Positions 15,896 to 25,334 of a stretch of DNA of 32,677 nucleotides are shown one piece after another. Below the pieces are notes generated by a model, which had not been told where the DNA came from, did not search any database, and saw only the letters and a list, made by a program, of their open reading frames with translations. Positions within the stretch are counted from its first letter, which is position 1, and the number at the start of each line of letters is the position of its first letter. The position numbers and the translations under genes are program-made. This stretch comes from Actinomycetota bacterium. GTDB taxonomy: Bacteria > Actinomycetota > Actinomycetes > Nanopelagicales > Nanopelagicaceae. The DNA lies in contig JACPZY010000120.1 in the NCBI GenBank assembly GCA_016195215.1, positions 1-32,677 on the forward strand, read 5' to 3'.

Positions 15896-16092
15896 GTTCC
15901 AAAAACGTAGAGGAATAGCTCCCAGAAGGAAATAGCCCAAGGCCATATCTTTATAACGAATGTATAACGTTTCTCGTAGGGAGTCCTCTCCCTCAACCCT
16001 CTCGCCTGGGACTTGATCCTGCCAGCAATCATTGGCTACCGTGAAGTTATAGTGGCTCGAACTCCAGTGTCGATTCGATGAGGGGAAAATAG

Positions 16093-17013
16093 ATGCAATA
16101 CGCATATCTCGGTAATTCGGGTCTGAAGGTCAGCCGAATCGCCCTCGGATGTATGAGTTTTGGGGATACCTCCAAAGGTTTCAATGAGTGGGCGTTGAAC
16201 GATGAGCAGGCTGAGCCCATTTTTCGCCAGGCCTTAGAGCTGGGAATCACCTTCTGGGATACCGCCAACATCTACGGGATAGGAACATCCGAGGAAATTG
16301 TGGGGCGAGCCATCAAAAAGTACTCCACGCGAGAAAAAATTGTTCTTGCCACCAAAGTGAATTTCAAAATGCATGACGGGCCGGGCGGTGAAGGTCTCTC
16401 TCGAAAAGCCATTATGGAGCAAATCGATGCTTCTCTCCAGCGATTGGGTACCGACTATGTAGATCTGTATCAGATTCATCGCTTTGACCCGAATACTCCG
16501 GTGGAAGAAACAATGGAGGCGTTGCACGATGTGATCAAAGCTGGGAAGGCGAGATATATCGGTGCATCCTCGATGTGGTCCTGGCAATTCTCCAAGATGC
16601 AATATTCGGCAGATCTTCATGGATGGACGAGATTTGTTTCTATGCAGAATCAGTACAACCTCATCCAACGCGAAGAGGAGCGCGAGATGTTCCCGCTCCT
16701 TAAGGACCTAGGCATCGGAAGCATCCCGTGGAGTCCGCTTGCAAAAGGCCGCCTTGCCCGACCTTTCGGCACGCACACGCATCGCTTCGACCATGACCCG
16801 GTCGCGGAGCGGAACTATGGTGATGGAGATCAATCCATCATCGATGTCGCTTGGGTCTTGAAGAATCCAATTGTTACTTCACCTATAGTCGGGCCAACCA
16901 AGGCACATCACCTTGCTGACGCTGTAGCAGCACTTGATATTTCGCTAACTCCAGAGGAAATTGAAAACTTAGAAGGAAGTTACACGCCCCGCCAGCCAAG
17001 TGGATATATGTAA
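16093..17013 (+). CDS. Aldo/keto reductase
   Basis: MQYAYLGNSGLKVSRIALGCMSFGD..., DTANIYGIGTSEEIVGRAIK, YVDLYQIHRFDPNTPVEETMEALHDVIKAGKARYIGAS. Confidence 0.93.
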   Translation: MQYAYLGNSGLKVSRIALGCMSFGDTSKGFNEWALNDEQAEPIFRQALELGITFWDTANIYGIGTSEEIVGRAIKKYSTREKIVLATKVNFKMHDGPGGEGLSRKAIMEQIDASLQRLGTDYVDLYQIHRFDPNTPVEETMEALHDVIKAGKARYIGASSMWSWQFSKMQYSADLHGWTRFVSMQNQYNLIQREEEREMFPLLKDLGIGSIPWSPLAKGRLARPFGTHTHRFDHDPVAERNYGDGDQSIIDVAWVLKNPIVTSPIVGPTKAHHLADAVAALDISLTPEEIENLEGSYTPRQPSGYM

Positions 17014-17029
17014 GCCTGTTCAATAGTTT

Positions 17030-17080
17030 CTGCGCCCGAAGGGATCTGAGTCCCTAACCTTCTGATCCGAAACTAAATCT
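17030..17080 (-). pseudogene. 3' remnant of a tRNA gene, tRNA-Arg-like (site C)
   Basis: tgcgcccgaagggatctgagtccctaaccttctgatccgaaac; minus strand TTTCGGATCAGAAGGTTAGGGACTCAGATCCCTTCGGGCGCA matches the anticodon-loop-to-3'-end half of tRNA-Arg. The 5' half is absent. Confidence 0.65.
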
Positions 17081-17276
17081 GAGGGTCCAGATCTGGAAAC
17101 TTTTCCCAGGCAACAAGTTCCGCGATGTCATCGGCGCACTCAAGAATCGTTTCGCGGTTAGCCTTCAGAAAGTCCAATTTCGTACCCGTTGTTGAAGGAT
17201 ACCCCAAAGCATTTCGTCCTGATTGGTTCAGCTGGTATCTGTAAGAAAGGATAGAGTTGTTTGCTGGAAGTGACAT
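17073..17276 (-). CDS. Small hypothetical protein (67 aa)
   Basis: ...LGYPSTTGTKLDFLKANRETILECADDIAELVAWEKFPDLDPQI; protein-like and acidic. Confidence 0.35.
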   Translation of the reverse strand: MSLPANNSILSYRYQLNQSGRNALGYPSTTGTKLDFLKANRETILECADDIAELVAWEKFPDLDPQI

Positions 17277-17320
17277 TCTGAACGTGGAACCCTATGACTT
17301 GAAAACAGAACGTCTAGAGA

Positions 17321-17376
17321 CTCCAACTAAAACGGAGAGACGGCTTCAAGTCCCATCAATGGCACATCACCAGAAA
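17321..17376 (-). repeat. 56-bp repeat, copy 2
   Basis: ctccaactaaaacggagagacggcttcaagtcccatcaatggcacatcaccagaaaa; minus strand encodes NFSGDVPLMGLEAVSPF*. Confidence 0.5.
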
Positions 17377-17460
17377 AGTTCGTTGTATGGGGCCATTCTT
17401 GATGCCTATAGCAAGGTGAACATCGTAGTTTCTTGAAGCTTTGGGCCTGATTACGACGGC

Positions 17461-17476
17461 GTGCCTCCGAAGGGAT
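17461..17476 (-). repeat. tRNA-3'-end-like site D
   Basis: gtgcctccgaagggat, 14/16 to consensus. Confidence 0.35.
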
Positions 17477-17511
17477 AAAACTATTAGTTGGGAAATACGG
17501 AAGAAATGAAT

Positions 17512-17550
17512 ACGAGCCCGAACCTTTATAGATCAAAGGTCTGGGCTCGT
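17512..17550 (-). terminator. Terminator hairpin after the APC permease gene
   Basis: acgagccc gaa cctttatagatcaaagg tct gggctcgt: outer 8-bp and inner 5-bp stems. Confidence 0.7.
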
Positions 17551-17579
17551 CAATGCAGATTCTATAGAATTGTCGTTAT

Positions 17580-18932
17580 CTATTCGTGATCGAGATGCAC
17601 GTAGGCCACCGCCTCAATTGCTTTGGGATTCTTTGACTTGAGGTACACCAATGCGGCAATTCCCATAACCATCCAGCCGGCCATAAAGTAAGCAGAATAG
17701 GAGAGGGGGGCCGCAAGTGGCACTATGAACTTCAGTCCAGGTATTCCAGTAAATCCGGCGGCGCTGAAGAAACCGGGAATCAAGAATAAGACGCCAACCA
17801 TTGGAATAAGGATGTGTATAACTGGGTGGCGCTCATCTCTACGATGTTTAGCAAAGTAGCCGATGCATGCGAAGTTCGACACGATGTAAACAAGGACAAC
17901 GATAATAACCAGTCCTGTCGCAACCACTCCAAAGGCAAGCTGCGGGGTGTATTTGAAGCCAAGTCCCAAGCCAATGATTAATCCGAGGATTAATTGGAGG
18001 ACAATGGCGTTGCGGGGAGATTTGAACTTTGGATCTAGTTGAGCTAGAGAGCGTGGGAAGGCACCTACCCGACCGAAAGCAAATGCGGTTCGAGTGAATA
18101 CGTTTGCACCTGCGTTGGCGTTTGCCAGAGTCGAGTTAATAATTGCAAAGAGAACAAGTAACCAGAAGAGTGTGGAGATACTCTTCGCGAGTCCATCCCA
18201 CGGTACTCCGTTATTGTAACTTGCAAAGGATTTAAATTTATCTGGCCCAAATGAAACGGTTGCTGCATAAGTTGTGAAGGCGTAAAGAACGCCAATAGAA
18301 ATTGTTGCGATCATTATTGCGCGAGGAACATTTCGACGGGGATTTTCAGCTTCTTCTGCCAAAGGCGCCGCTGCTTCAAAACCAGAAAAAGCCAAGAGGG
18401 TAAAAACAGATCCAGCGATCACGCCTGACCAGCCTGAGAATCCAGGGGCATTCGCATGTGAAGTCGTAAAGACAGAAAGCGTATTTGCGCTGCCGGCCTT
18501 TATTACAAGTACAACTGCTACAAGGGTAAAAACTGTAATTTCAATGAAACCTAACCAGGTGCCGACCTTGGCAGAGGTACGGATACCGCGCCAAACAAGT
18601 CCGCACACTAGCAAGGTTCCAAGGGTGGTAAATATCCACCAAGCGCCTATCGGGAATGATTTCTGCTCAGAGTTCCATTCACCCGCAACGGTATAACCGA
18701 GTTGCAACATAACAAGCGGCATTCCAATAAAGGCAACTATTACTGCAAGGGGTAGTGCGCCTCCAGCCAGTGGCGATCCAAAAGGAATTGATGCGGCTAT
18801 TGCTGCTCCAGGAGCCATAGAACAGATTGATTGAAATACAACTTCACGCAATCCAATCGCGTTGCGCTCCAAACGAGGTACAGGGTTAGAAGTGCTCAAC
18901 TTTCTCTCCTTCTTCTGATTTACCTTCATCAA
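17580..18932 (-). CDS. APC superfamily amino acid permease
   Basis: LREVVFQSICSMAPGAAIAASIPFG..., FSGFEAAAPLAEEAENPRRNVPRAI. Confidence 0.88.
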   Translation of the reverse strand: MMKVNQKKERKLSTSNPVPRLERNAIGLREVVFQSICSMAPGAAIAASIPFGSPLAGGALPLAVIVAFIGMPLVMLQLGYTVAGEWNSEQKSFPIGAWWIFTTLGTLLVCGLVWRGIRTSAKVGTWLGFIEITVFTLVAVVLVIKAGSANTLSVFTTSHANAPGFSGWSGVIAGSVFTLLAFSGFEAAAPLAEEAENPRRNVPRAIMIATISIGVLYAFTTYAATVSFGPDKFKSFASYNNGVPWDGLAKSISTLFWLLVLFAIINSTLANANAGANVFTRTAFAFGRVGAFPRSLAQLDPKFKSPRNAIVLQLILGLIIGLGLGFKYTPQLAFGVVATGLVIIVVLVYIVSNFACIGYFAKHRRDERHPVIHILIPMVGVLFLIPGFFSAAGFTGIPGLKFIVPLAAPLSYSAYFMAGWMVMGIAALVYLKSKNPKAIEAVAYVHLDHE

Positions 18933-19027
18933 TTGGATATTGACATAGAAGAAAGTGTGGCACTTACGCTTGCATATTTTGTGTTACGCAACGGTAGTAA
19001 TTTTATAGGGCGGTTTCTTGAGTTCGT

Positions 19028-20032
19028 TCAGAGGCGAAGCTCTTTCGCCTTATCCCGAAAGCTGGCGTGAATTCCGGAATAGGCTTGAACTTCTGGTACC
19101 AGATTTTTAGCAGCCTTGATCACCACGCTGAAGTTTGCATCGACTACGTTGGCGATTGGCGCCTTCGTAATCTGAGAAAGCAGCTGATATGAGTCCATTT
19201 GGTGAAGTTTGTACAGTTCTTGAAACCATCTAACTAACTCGAGCTGCCCGATTCGCCAAGAATCCTCCATTGGGCGCGAAGATCCAACCGCCATGTAGAA
19301 ATCGTCATTTTCAATCCGAGGCCAGGTAGGTGCACCACCCTTAGTCAGGTCGACAATAATGATCGAATTCATGGCACCTTCAACCGCAGTTCCACACGCC
19401 TCGCCCTCACCTTGACGGTAATGTCCATCGCCAATGGAAAAGAGTGCGCCTTCTACGTTGACGCCTAAGTAGATTGTTGATCCAGGTCTCACTTCTGGAG
19501 AATCCATATTGCCGCCAAAACGTTCGGGCACAAGGCTGGAGCGAACCTCTCCACCTGATGGAGCGAGGCCGATAGTGCCGAGCATGCATTCAATGGGAAG
19601 GTCGACTGAGAAATCCCCGAACCGAGATTGAAACCCAACAGTATTTTTCGCTGTATCCACGTCATAGACCCAGGTCGTGTCAGGTAGCGGATCTTGAAGA
19701 GTGGCAGTTCGATCCGTACTAGTAAGCCCACCAAAAAACGGAATTGTGCTGGATACTCCATAAGTTCTCGCGGGTTTCAAATCAACAATGTGGATCGCCA
19801 ATGTGTCGCCAGGCTCCGCGCCTTCAATGAAGAAAGGACCAGTTTGCGGATTTACATGATGAAGATCGACCTTCTCAGATGCCAAATCATTTATGGATTT
19901 AATCGTATTATTGAATGCGTCCTCTGACCAAAGTTTAAGAATAGTGCCAGGTTTAATCCGCATGGCTGGCCTTGACCCACCAAAGGTGTAGACGAGTTGG
20001 TCGAAAGTCGGTCTAAATTCTATGATCTCCAT
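19028..20032 (-). CDS. Acetamidase/formamidase family protein
   Basis: HHVNPQTGPFFIEGAEPGDTLAIHIVDLKP..., GDGHYRQGEGEACGTAVE. Confidence 0.88.
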   Translation of the reverse strand: MEIIEFRPTFDQLVYTFGGSRPAMRIKPGTILKLWSEDAFNNTIKSINDLASEKVDLHHVNPQTGPFFIEGAEPGDTLAIHIVDLKPARTYGVSSTIPFFGGLTSTDRTATLQDPLPDTTWVYDVDTAKNTVGFQSRFGDFSVDLPIECMLGTIGLAPSGGEVRSSLVPERFGGNMDSPEVRPGSTIYLGVNVEGALFSIGDGHYRQGEGEACGTAVEGAMNSIIIVDLTKGGAPTWPRIENDDFYMAVGSSRPMEDSWRIGQLELVRWFQELYKLHQMDSYQLLSQITKAPIANVVDANFSVVIKAAKNLVPEVQAYSGIHASFRDKAKELRL

Positions 20033-20044
20033 AAATAAATCCTA

Positions 20045-20071
20045 GTGCGCCCGAAGGGATTTGAACCTTTA
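20045..20071 (-). repeat. tRNA-3'-end-like site E
   Basis: gtgcgcccgaagggatttgaaccttta; minus strand AAAGGTTCAAATCCCTTCGGGCGCAC resembles T arm plus acceptor 3' strand. Confidence 0.6.
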
Positions 20072-20144
20072 GTTTTTGAGCTAGAAGAAGAATTTCAAAT
20101 TAGTTTAAGCAATGAAAGTTAACCTGGAAAGTCCTTTTGGCAGA

Positions 20145-20395
20145 TCAGATTGGCCTAGCGGAATATCCATTCTCAAGTTCAGCGACTGATCCCATGGCTA
20201 ATGCAACAAGTGCTGCATCTCGCGGGCTTTCATCTAGCTCAACCATTCCGCCAGGAACTTTCCAGTTCTTTTTGTAGGTTGGTTCGACTAGAAGTATTCG
20301 ATTTTGCTTGTCGACGAAGACCAACCCTGAACCCATCCTTTTCCGTGGCAGATTTCGGAAATACTCACTGCCTGCGATCTCCTCGAGAGATTCAC
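20145..20395 (-). pseudogene. Truncated Nudix hydrolase
   Basis: SESLEEIAGSEYFRNLPRKRMGSGLVFVDKQNRILLVEPTYKKNWKVPGGMVELDESPRDAA, then homology ends inside the Nudix box (no REUXEE). Nonsense tail LVALAMGSVAELENGYSARPI*. Confidence 0.7.
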
Positions 20396-20398
20396 TTA

Positions 20399-21754
20399 TT
20401 AATCGGAGTAGTGCTCTCTGATTTCAGCAAGTGACTTGTCGAAGAGTTCTAATCCCAATTTGGCATCGGCTTCAGAAATGTTTATCGGTGGGGTGAGGTG
20501 TAGTCGATTGAAATTGGGGAATGGCATGAGGCCATTCTTTCTGCACGCAGCAATCAATTCATTCATCTCGGGACTGGAACTGCCATAGGGAGCCATCGGC
20601 TCACGTGTTTTCCGGTTTTTGACGATATCCATTCCCCAGAAAACTCCGACTCCGCGGACATCTCCAATGACCTTGTGCTTCTTGGCTAATTCACGGAGGC
20701 CGGGACCAAGAATCGCCTCCCCAATATGTGTTGCATTCTCGTTCATCTTCTCGTCTTTCATGGCGTCGATAGTGGCCACGGCGGTTGCGCAGGCAAGTGG
20801 ATGCCCTGAATAGGTAAGACCGCCGGGGAAGACGCGTTCATCAAAGGTCTTCACGATCTTCTCAGGAATCACAACGCCACCGAGCGGGATGTAGCCAGAG
20901 GTGATGCCCTTGGCGAAAGTAATGAGATCTGGCGTTGCTGTGGAGTGCTGGAAGGCAAACCATTTACCTGTTCGACCAAAGCCAGCCATGACTTCATCGG
21001 CGATCCAGAGAATCTCGTACTTGTCGCACAATGCCCGAACGCCGTCTAAGTAACCCGCGGGCGGTACAAGTACTCCGGCAGTACCAGGGACACTCTCCAG
21101 AAGAACCGCCGCAATTGTTTTTGGTCCCTCAAAGATAATTGTCTGCTCGAGGTGTTCAAGGGCGCGTTGGCATTCCTCTGCCTCATTGGTCGCCCAAAAG
21201 GATGAGCGGTAGAGGTATGGACCCCAGAAGTGAACGTGTCCATGGGCAAATTCATTGGGAAACCTCCGTGGATCTCCCGTTGCATTAATCGCAGAGCCGG
21301 TGTTGCCATGGTAGGAACGGTAGGTTGAAAGAATTTTATGTTTATGCGTGTGAATGCGCGCCATGCGGATTGCATTCTCCACTGCGTCAGCGCCCGCGTT
21401 TGTGAAGAAGACTTTCTGAAAGGCAGGTCCTGCAACTTCAACAATTCGTTTGGCTGCTTCGTTCCGTGCAACGTTGGCATGTTGGGGGGCGATGGTTGCC
21501 AGTACGGCGGCCTGCTCTTGAATTGCCTTGATTACTTTTGGATGTTGATGACCGATGTTGGTAAAGACAAGTTGGCAGGAAAAATCTAAATATTTCTTCC
21601 CCGAGTAATCCCAGAAATAAGACCCTTCCGCACCTGCAACAGGTATCGGTGAAATTTGTCCTTGGGCAGACCATGAGTGGAAGACGTGAGCATGGTCGGT
21701 GGCAGAAACTTCTGCACCTTTATCGGGATCAATAGTTGGCGAGTTCATTATCAT
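20399..21754 (-). CDS. Class III aminotransferase (omega-amino acid / beta-alanine type)
   Basis: LWIADEVMAGFGRTGKWFAFQH, ITFAKGITSGYIPLGGVV, TYSGHPLACA. Confidence 0.9.
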   Translation of the reverse strand: MIMNSPTIDPDKGAEVSATDHAHVFHSWSAQGQISPIPVAGAEGSYFWDYSGKKYLDFSCQLVFTNIGHQHPKVIKAIQEQAAVLATIAPQHANVARNEAAKRIVEVAGPAFQKVFFTNAGADAVENAIRMARIHTHKHKILSTYRSYHGNTGSAINATGDPRRFPNEFAHGHVHFWGPYLYRSSFWATNEAEECQRALEHLEQTIIFEGPKTIAAVLLESVPGTAGVLVPPAGYLDGVRALCDKYEILWIADEVMAGFGRTGKWFAFQHSTATPDLITFAKGITSGYIPLGGVVIPEKIVKTFDERVFPGGLTYSGHPLACATAVATIDAMKDEKMNENATHIGEAILGPGLRELAKKHKVIGDVRGVGVFWGMDIVKNRKTREPMAPYGSSSPEMNELIAACRKNGLMPFPNFNRLHLTPPINISEADAKLGLELFDKSLAEIREHYSD

Positions 21755-21807
21755 TCCTTTTCTTTTCGCACTAGCGCCACTATAACGCTCTCCAGTAATC
21801 TGCGTGC

Positions 21808-23292
21808 ATGACTCATGTAACTCATTGGATTAATGGCGCAATTTCGGATGAAGATTCAGGTCGCCACGGCGAAATTTACAACCCTGCAACCGGGCTTGTT
21901 ACGGGGACTGTCGCCTTTGCAGACCCAGCCACAATTGATTACGCAGTCGAAGTAGCCAAGAAAGCATTCGATAATTGGCGACATTCGTCGTTGACTAAGC
22001 GGGTACAAGTTCTCTTTGCCTTCCGTGAGTTGGTAAACACTCACAAGGAGGAAATTGCGGCACTTATCACTGCACAACATGGAAAAGTCTTAAGCGATGC
22101 GTCAGGCGAAGTTACTCGCGGGCTGGAAGTCATTGAATTTGCATGTGGTATCCCGCACTTGCTCAAGGGTGGCTTCTCTGAAGAGGTCTCATCTGGTGTA
22201 GATGTCTATTCAATCCGGCAACCGCTGGGCCCTGTTGCAATAATCTCGCCATTCAATTTTCCTGCGATGGTGCCAATGTGGTTCTTCCCAATAGCAATTG
22301 CCTGTGGAAATAGCGTCATCCTCAAACCATCTGAGAAGGATCCAAGTGCCTCCATGTATATGGCAAATCTTTTGAAAGAAGCTGGGCTTCCTGATGGTGT
22401 CTTCAACGTTGTGCACGGAGATAAGGAGGCGGTAGATGCGCTACTTACGCATCCCGGTATTAAATCAATTTCATTTGTCGGATCAACTCCAATTGCAAAA
22501 TACGTTTATGAAACTGGAACAAAATCTGGCAAGCGAGTCCAAGCTCTCGGCGGCGCGAAAAATCACATGGTAGTTCTGCCAGATGCAGATCTGGATCTGG
22601 CGGCGGATGCGGCGATCAATGCGGGTTTCGGGTCAGCGGGAGAGCGTTGCATGGCCATATCTGCTCTTGTTGTTGTTGAACCGGTGGCTGATGAATTGAT
22701 CGCAAAAATCAAAGAGCGAATGGCCAATATTAAAACGGGCAATGGCGCAATGGGCGCTGACATGGGCCCACTCGTAACGCTTGCACACCGAGAGAAAGTT
22801 GCGGCCTACGTTGCGGCGGGCGAGAAAGAAGGTGCAACTCTCGTTGTCGATGGCCGCGATATTAATATCGAAGGTGGCGGTTTCTGGCTCGGACCAACAC
22901 TCTTCGACAATGTCACTCCAGAGATGTCCATATATAGGGATGAGATTTTTGGACCCGTCTTAAGTGTGATTCGAGTGAAGAGTTATGACGAGGCACTCTC
23001 ACTTGTGAATAACCACCCGTATGGAAACGGCACCGCAATCTTTACCAACGACGGGGGAGCAGCTCGTCGTTATCAGAATGAAGTTGAAGTAGGAATGGTG
23101 GGAATCAACGTTCCCATACCGGTTCCTATGTCCTACTACTCATTTGGCGGATGGAAGAGCTCACTCTTTGGTGATTCACATGCATACGGAGCCGAAGGCA
23201 TTCAATTCTTCACTCGCGGAAAAGTTGTGACGAGTCGCTGGTTAGATCCAAGCCATGGTGGAATTAATTTAGGGTTCCCTCAGAACACTTGA
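21808..23292 (+). CDS. mmsA: CoA-acylating methylmalonate-semialdehyde dehydrogenase
   Basis: ISPFNFPAMVPMWFFPIAIACGNSVILKPSEKDPSA, GSAGERCMAISALV, MSYYSFGGWKSSLFGD. Confidence 0.93.
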   Translation: MTHVTHWINGAISDEDSGRHGEIYNPATGLVTGTVAFADPATIDYAVEVAKKAFDNWRHSSLTKRVQVLFAFRELVNTHKEEIAALITAQHGKVLSDASGEVTRGLEVIEFACGIPHLLKGGFSEEVSSGVDVYSIRQPLGPVAIISPFNFPAMVPMWFFPIAIACGNSVILKPSEKDPSASMYMANLLKEAGLPDGVFNVVHGDKEAVDALLTHPGIKSISFVGSTPIAKYVYETGTKSGKRVQALGGAKNHMVVLPDADLDLAADAAINAGFGSAGERCMAISALVVVEPVADELIAKIKERMANIKTGNGAMGADMGPLVTLAHREKVAAYVAAGEKEGATLVVDGRDINIEGGGFWLGPTLFDNVTPEMSIYRDEIFGPVLSVIRVKSYDEALSLVNNHPYGNGTAIFTNDGGAARRYQNEVEVGMVGINVPIPVPMSYYSFGGWKSSLFGDSHAYGAEGIQFFTRGKVVTSRWLDPSHGGINLGFPQNT

Positions 23293-23404
23293 TTACTCTC
23301 GCTCAATAAAGACCCGATTTAAGGGTTATATGCGCTAGATGCTATTCTTTCCACCGCTCTATTGATGTTCATTAAGGGCATAAATCGAGTGGAGTTGAGG
23401 GTCA

Positions 23405-25303
23405 ATGGTTAATGCATCTACCGCGCATTTGGCAGGTTTGCCAGTGAAGAAGCGCGAAAATCTACGGAACGTCGCGATCATTGCCCACGTTGACCATGGC
23501 AAGACCACGCTCGTTGACGCCATGCTCTGGCAATCTGGCGCATTCGCGGCCTACAAGGAGCAGTCCGAAGGCCAGGATCGGATGATGGATTCGATGGACC
23601 TTGAGCGCGAAAAGGGCATCACCATCCTTGCCAAGAACACGGCAGTTCACCGCGGAGAGAATATTGTCAACATTATCGATACTCCCGGCCACGCCGATTT
23701 TGGTGGCGAAGTAGAACGTGGACTTGAAATGGTGGACGGCGTCCTTCTTCTCGTTGACGCTTCGGAGGGACCACTTCCTCAGACACGGTTCGTGCTCCGC
23801 AAAGCGCTTGAGAAGAATTTGCCAGTAATCCTTGTGATCAACAAAGTCGACCGTCCTGACTCCCGTATCGCCGAAGTTGTCGATGAGGCCTATGAATTAT
23901 TTCTAGATCTCGATGCAAACGAGAAGCAGATCGAGTTCCCCATTGTTTACGCATCCGCCAAAGCAGGCCGTGCATCTCTTACACGGACCGCCGATGGCGG
24001 CATGCCGGAGGAGACAAATCTTGATGTTCTCTTCGACACCATCTTCTCTGCAATCCCTGCTCCTGAATATCATGAGGGTGCACCGTTGCAGGCGCACGTC
24101 ACCAACCTCGACTCATCTCCCTACCTTGGCCGCCTTGCCCTCTGTCGCGTTCGCGAGGGTGTCATCAAAAAGGGCCAGATGGTCACATGGATTAAGACCG
24201 ACGGAACGATGGAGAAAGTCAAGGTTTCCGAGCTCCTTCTCACCGAAGCGCTCGAACGTGTTCCTGCATTAGAGGCAGGTCCTGGAGACATCATCGCTGT
24301 TGCGGGTTTTGAGACAATCACATTAGGCGAGACTCTTGCCGATCCAGAGAATCCCGTGGCACTTCCACTTATTACTGTTGATGAGCCAAGTATCTCGATG
24401 ACTATTGGCATCAATACATCACCGCTGGCTGGACAGAGCGGAACGAAGTTGACGGCGCGACTAGTGAAGAGCCGCCTTGATGCAGAGTTGATTGGAAATG
24501 TTTCGCTCCGCGTTCTTACTACCGAACGTCCTGATACCTGGGAAGTACAAGGTCGTGGAGAACTTCAGCTTGCCGTTCTTGTTGAAATCATGAAACGCGA
24601 GGGCTTCGAACTTACCGTTGGAAAGCCACAAGTGGTTACAAAAATGGTGGATGGAAAGATGCACGAGCCCATGGAGCACCTCACCATTGATGCACCTGAA
24701 GATTACCTCGGTGTTATCACTCAATTGATGGCACTCCGCAAGGCCCGCATGGAGCAGATGGTCAACCATGGCACTGGATGGATCCGCCTTGACTACCGCG
24801 TTCCCTCCCGTGGATTGATTGGTTTCCGCACCGAATTCCTCACCGAAACCCGTGGAACCGGACTTCTCCACCACGTCTTTGACGGATACGAAGCCTGGCA
24901 TGGCGAACTCCGGACTCGACCTACGGGATCGCTCGTTTCGGATCGTCGTGGTTTCGTGACCAGTTATGCGATGTATGCAATTCAAGATCGCGGAAGTATC
25001 TTCGTGGAGCCAGGAGCCGAAGTGTATGAGGGCATGGTTATTGGCGAGAATTCGCGCTCTGAGGATATGGATGTCAATGCGGTTCGGGAGAAGAAGCTCA
25101 CCAATATGCGTTCTTCCGGTACTGATGAGGCCGAACGCCTGATTCCACCGAAGCGCCTGAACATGGAGGGCGCACTCGAATTCTGTCGCGAAGATGAGTG
25201 CATTGAAGTTACCCCTGCAATGGTCCGCATCCGCAAAGTCATTCTCAATGCCGACGAGCGGGCCCGTCTGACAGCACGCGCCAAGCGGGCCAACCAGGAG
25301 TAA
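23405..25303 (+). CDS. typA: Translational GTPase TypA/BipA
   Basis: [43 protein letters not shown], full-length C-domain. Confidence 0.97.
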   Translation: MVNASTAHLAGLPVKKRENLRNVAIIAHVDHGKTTLVDAMLWQSGAFAAYKEQSEGQDRMMDSMDLEREKGITILAKNTAVHRGENIVNIIDTPGHADFGGEVERGLEMVDGVLLLVDASEGPLPQTRFVLRKALEKNLPVILVINKVDRPDSRIAEVVDEAYELFLDLDANEKQIEFPIVYASAKAGRASLTRTADGGMPEETNLDVLFDTIFSAIPAPEYHEGAPLQAHVTNLDSSPYLGRLALCRVREGVIKKGQMVTWIKTDGTMEKVKVSELLLTEALERVPALEAGPGDIIAVAGFETITLGETLADPENPVALPLITVDEPSISMTIGINTSPLAGQSGTKLTARLVKSRLDAELIGNVSLRVLTTERPDTWEVQGRGELQLAVLVEIMKREGFELTVGKPQVVTKMVDGKMHEPMEHLTIDAPEDYLGVITQLMALRKARMEQMVNHGTGWIRLDYRVPSRGLIGFRTEFLTETRGTGLLHHVFDGYEAWHGELRTRPTGSLVSDRRGFVTSYAMYAIQDRGSIFVEPGAEVYEGMVIGENSRSEDMDVNAVREKKLTNMRSSGTDEAERLIPPKRLNMEGALEFCREDECIEVTPAMVRIRKVILNADERARLTARAKRANQE

Positions 25304-25334
25304 TTGCAGGCTTATGTCATGGCTCTCATGTTAA

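Noticed and set aside
24461-24985. 174-aa antisense ORF inside typA
   Set aside because: Lies opposite highly conserved typA codons; typical long antisense shadow with no recognisable motif.
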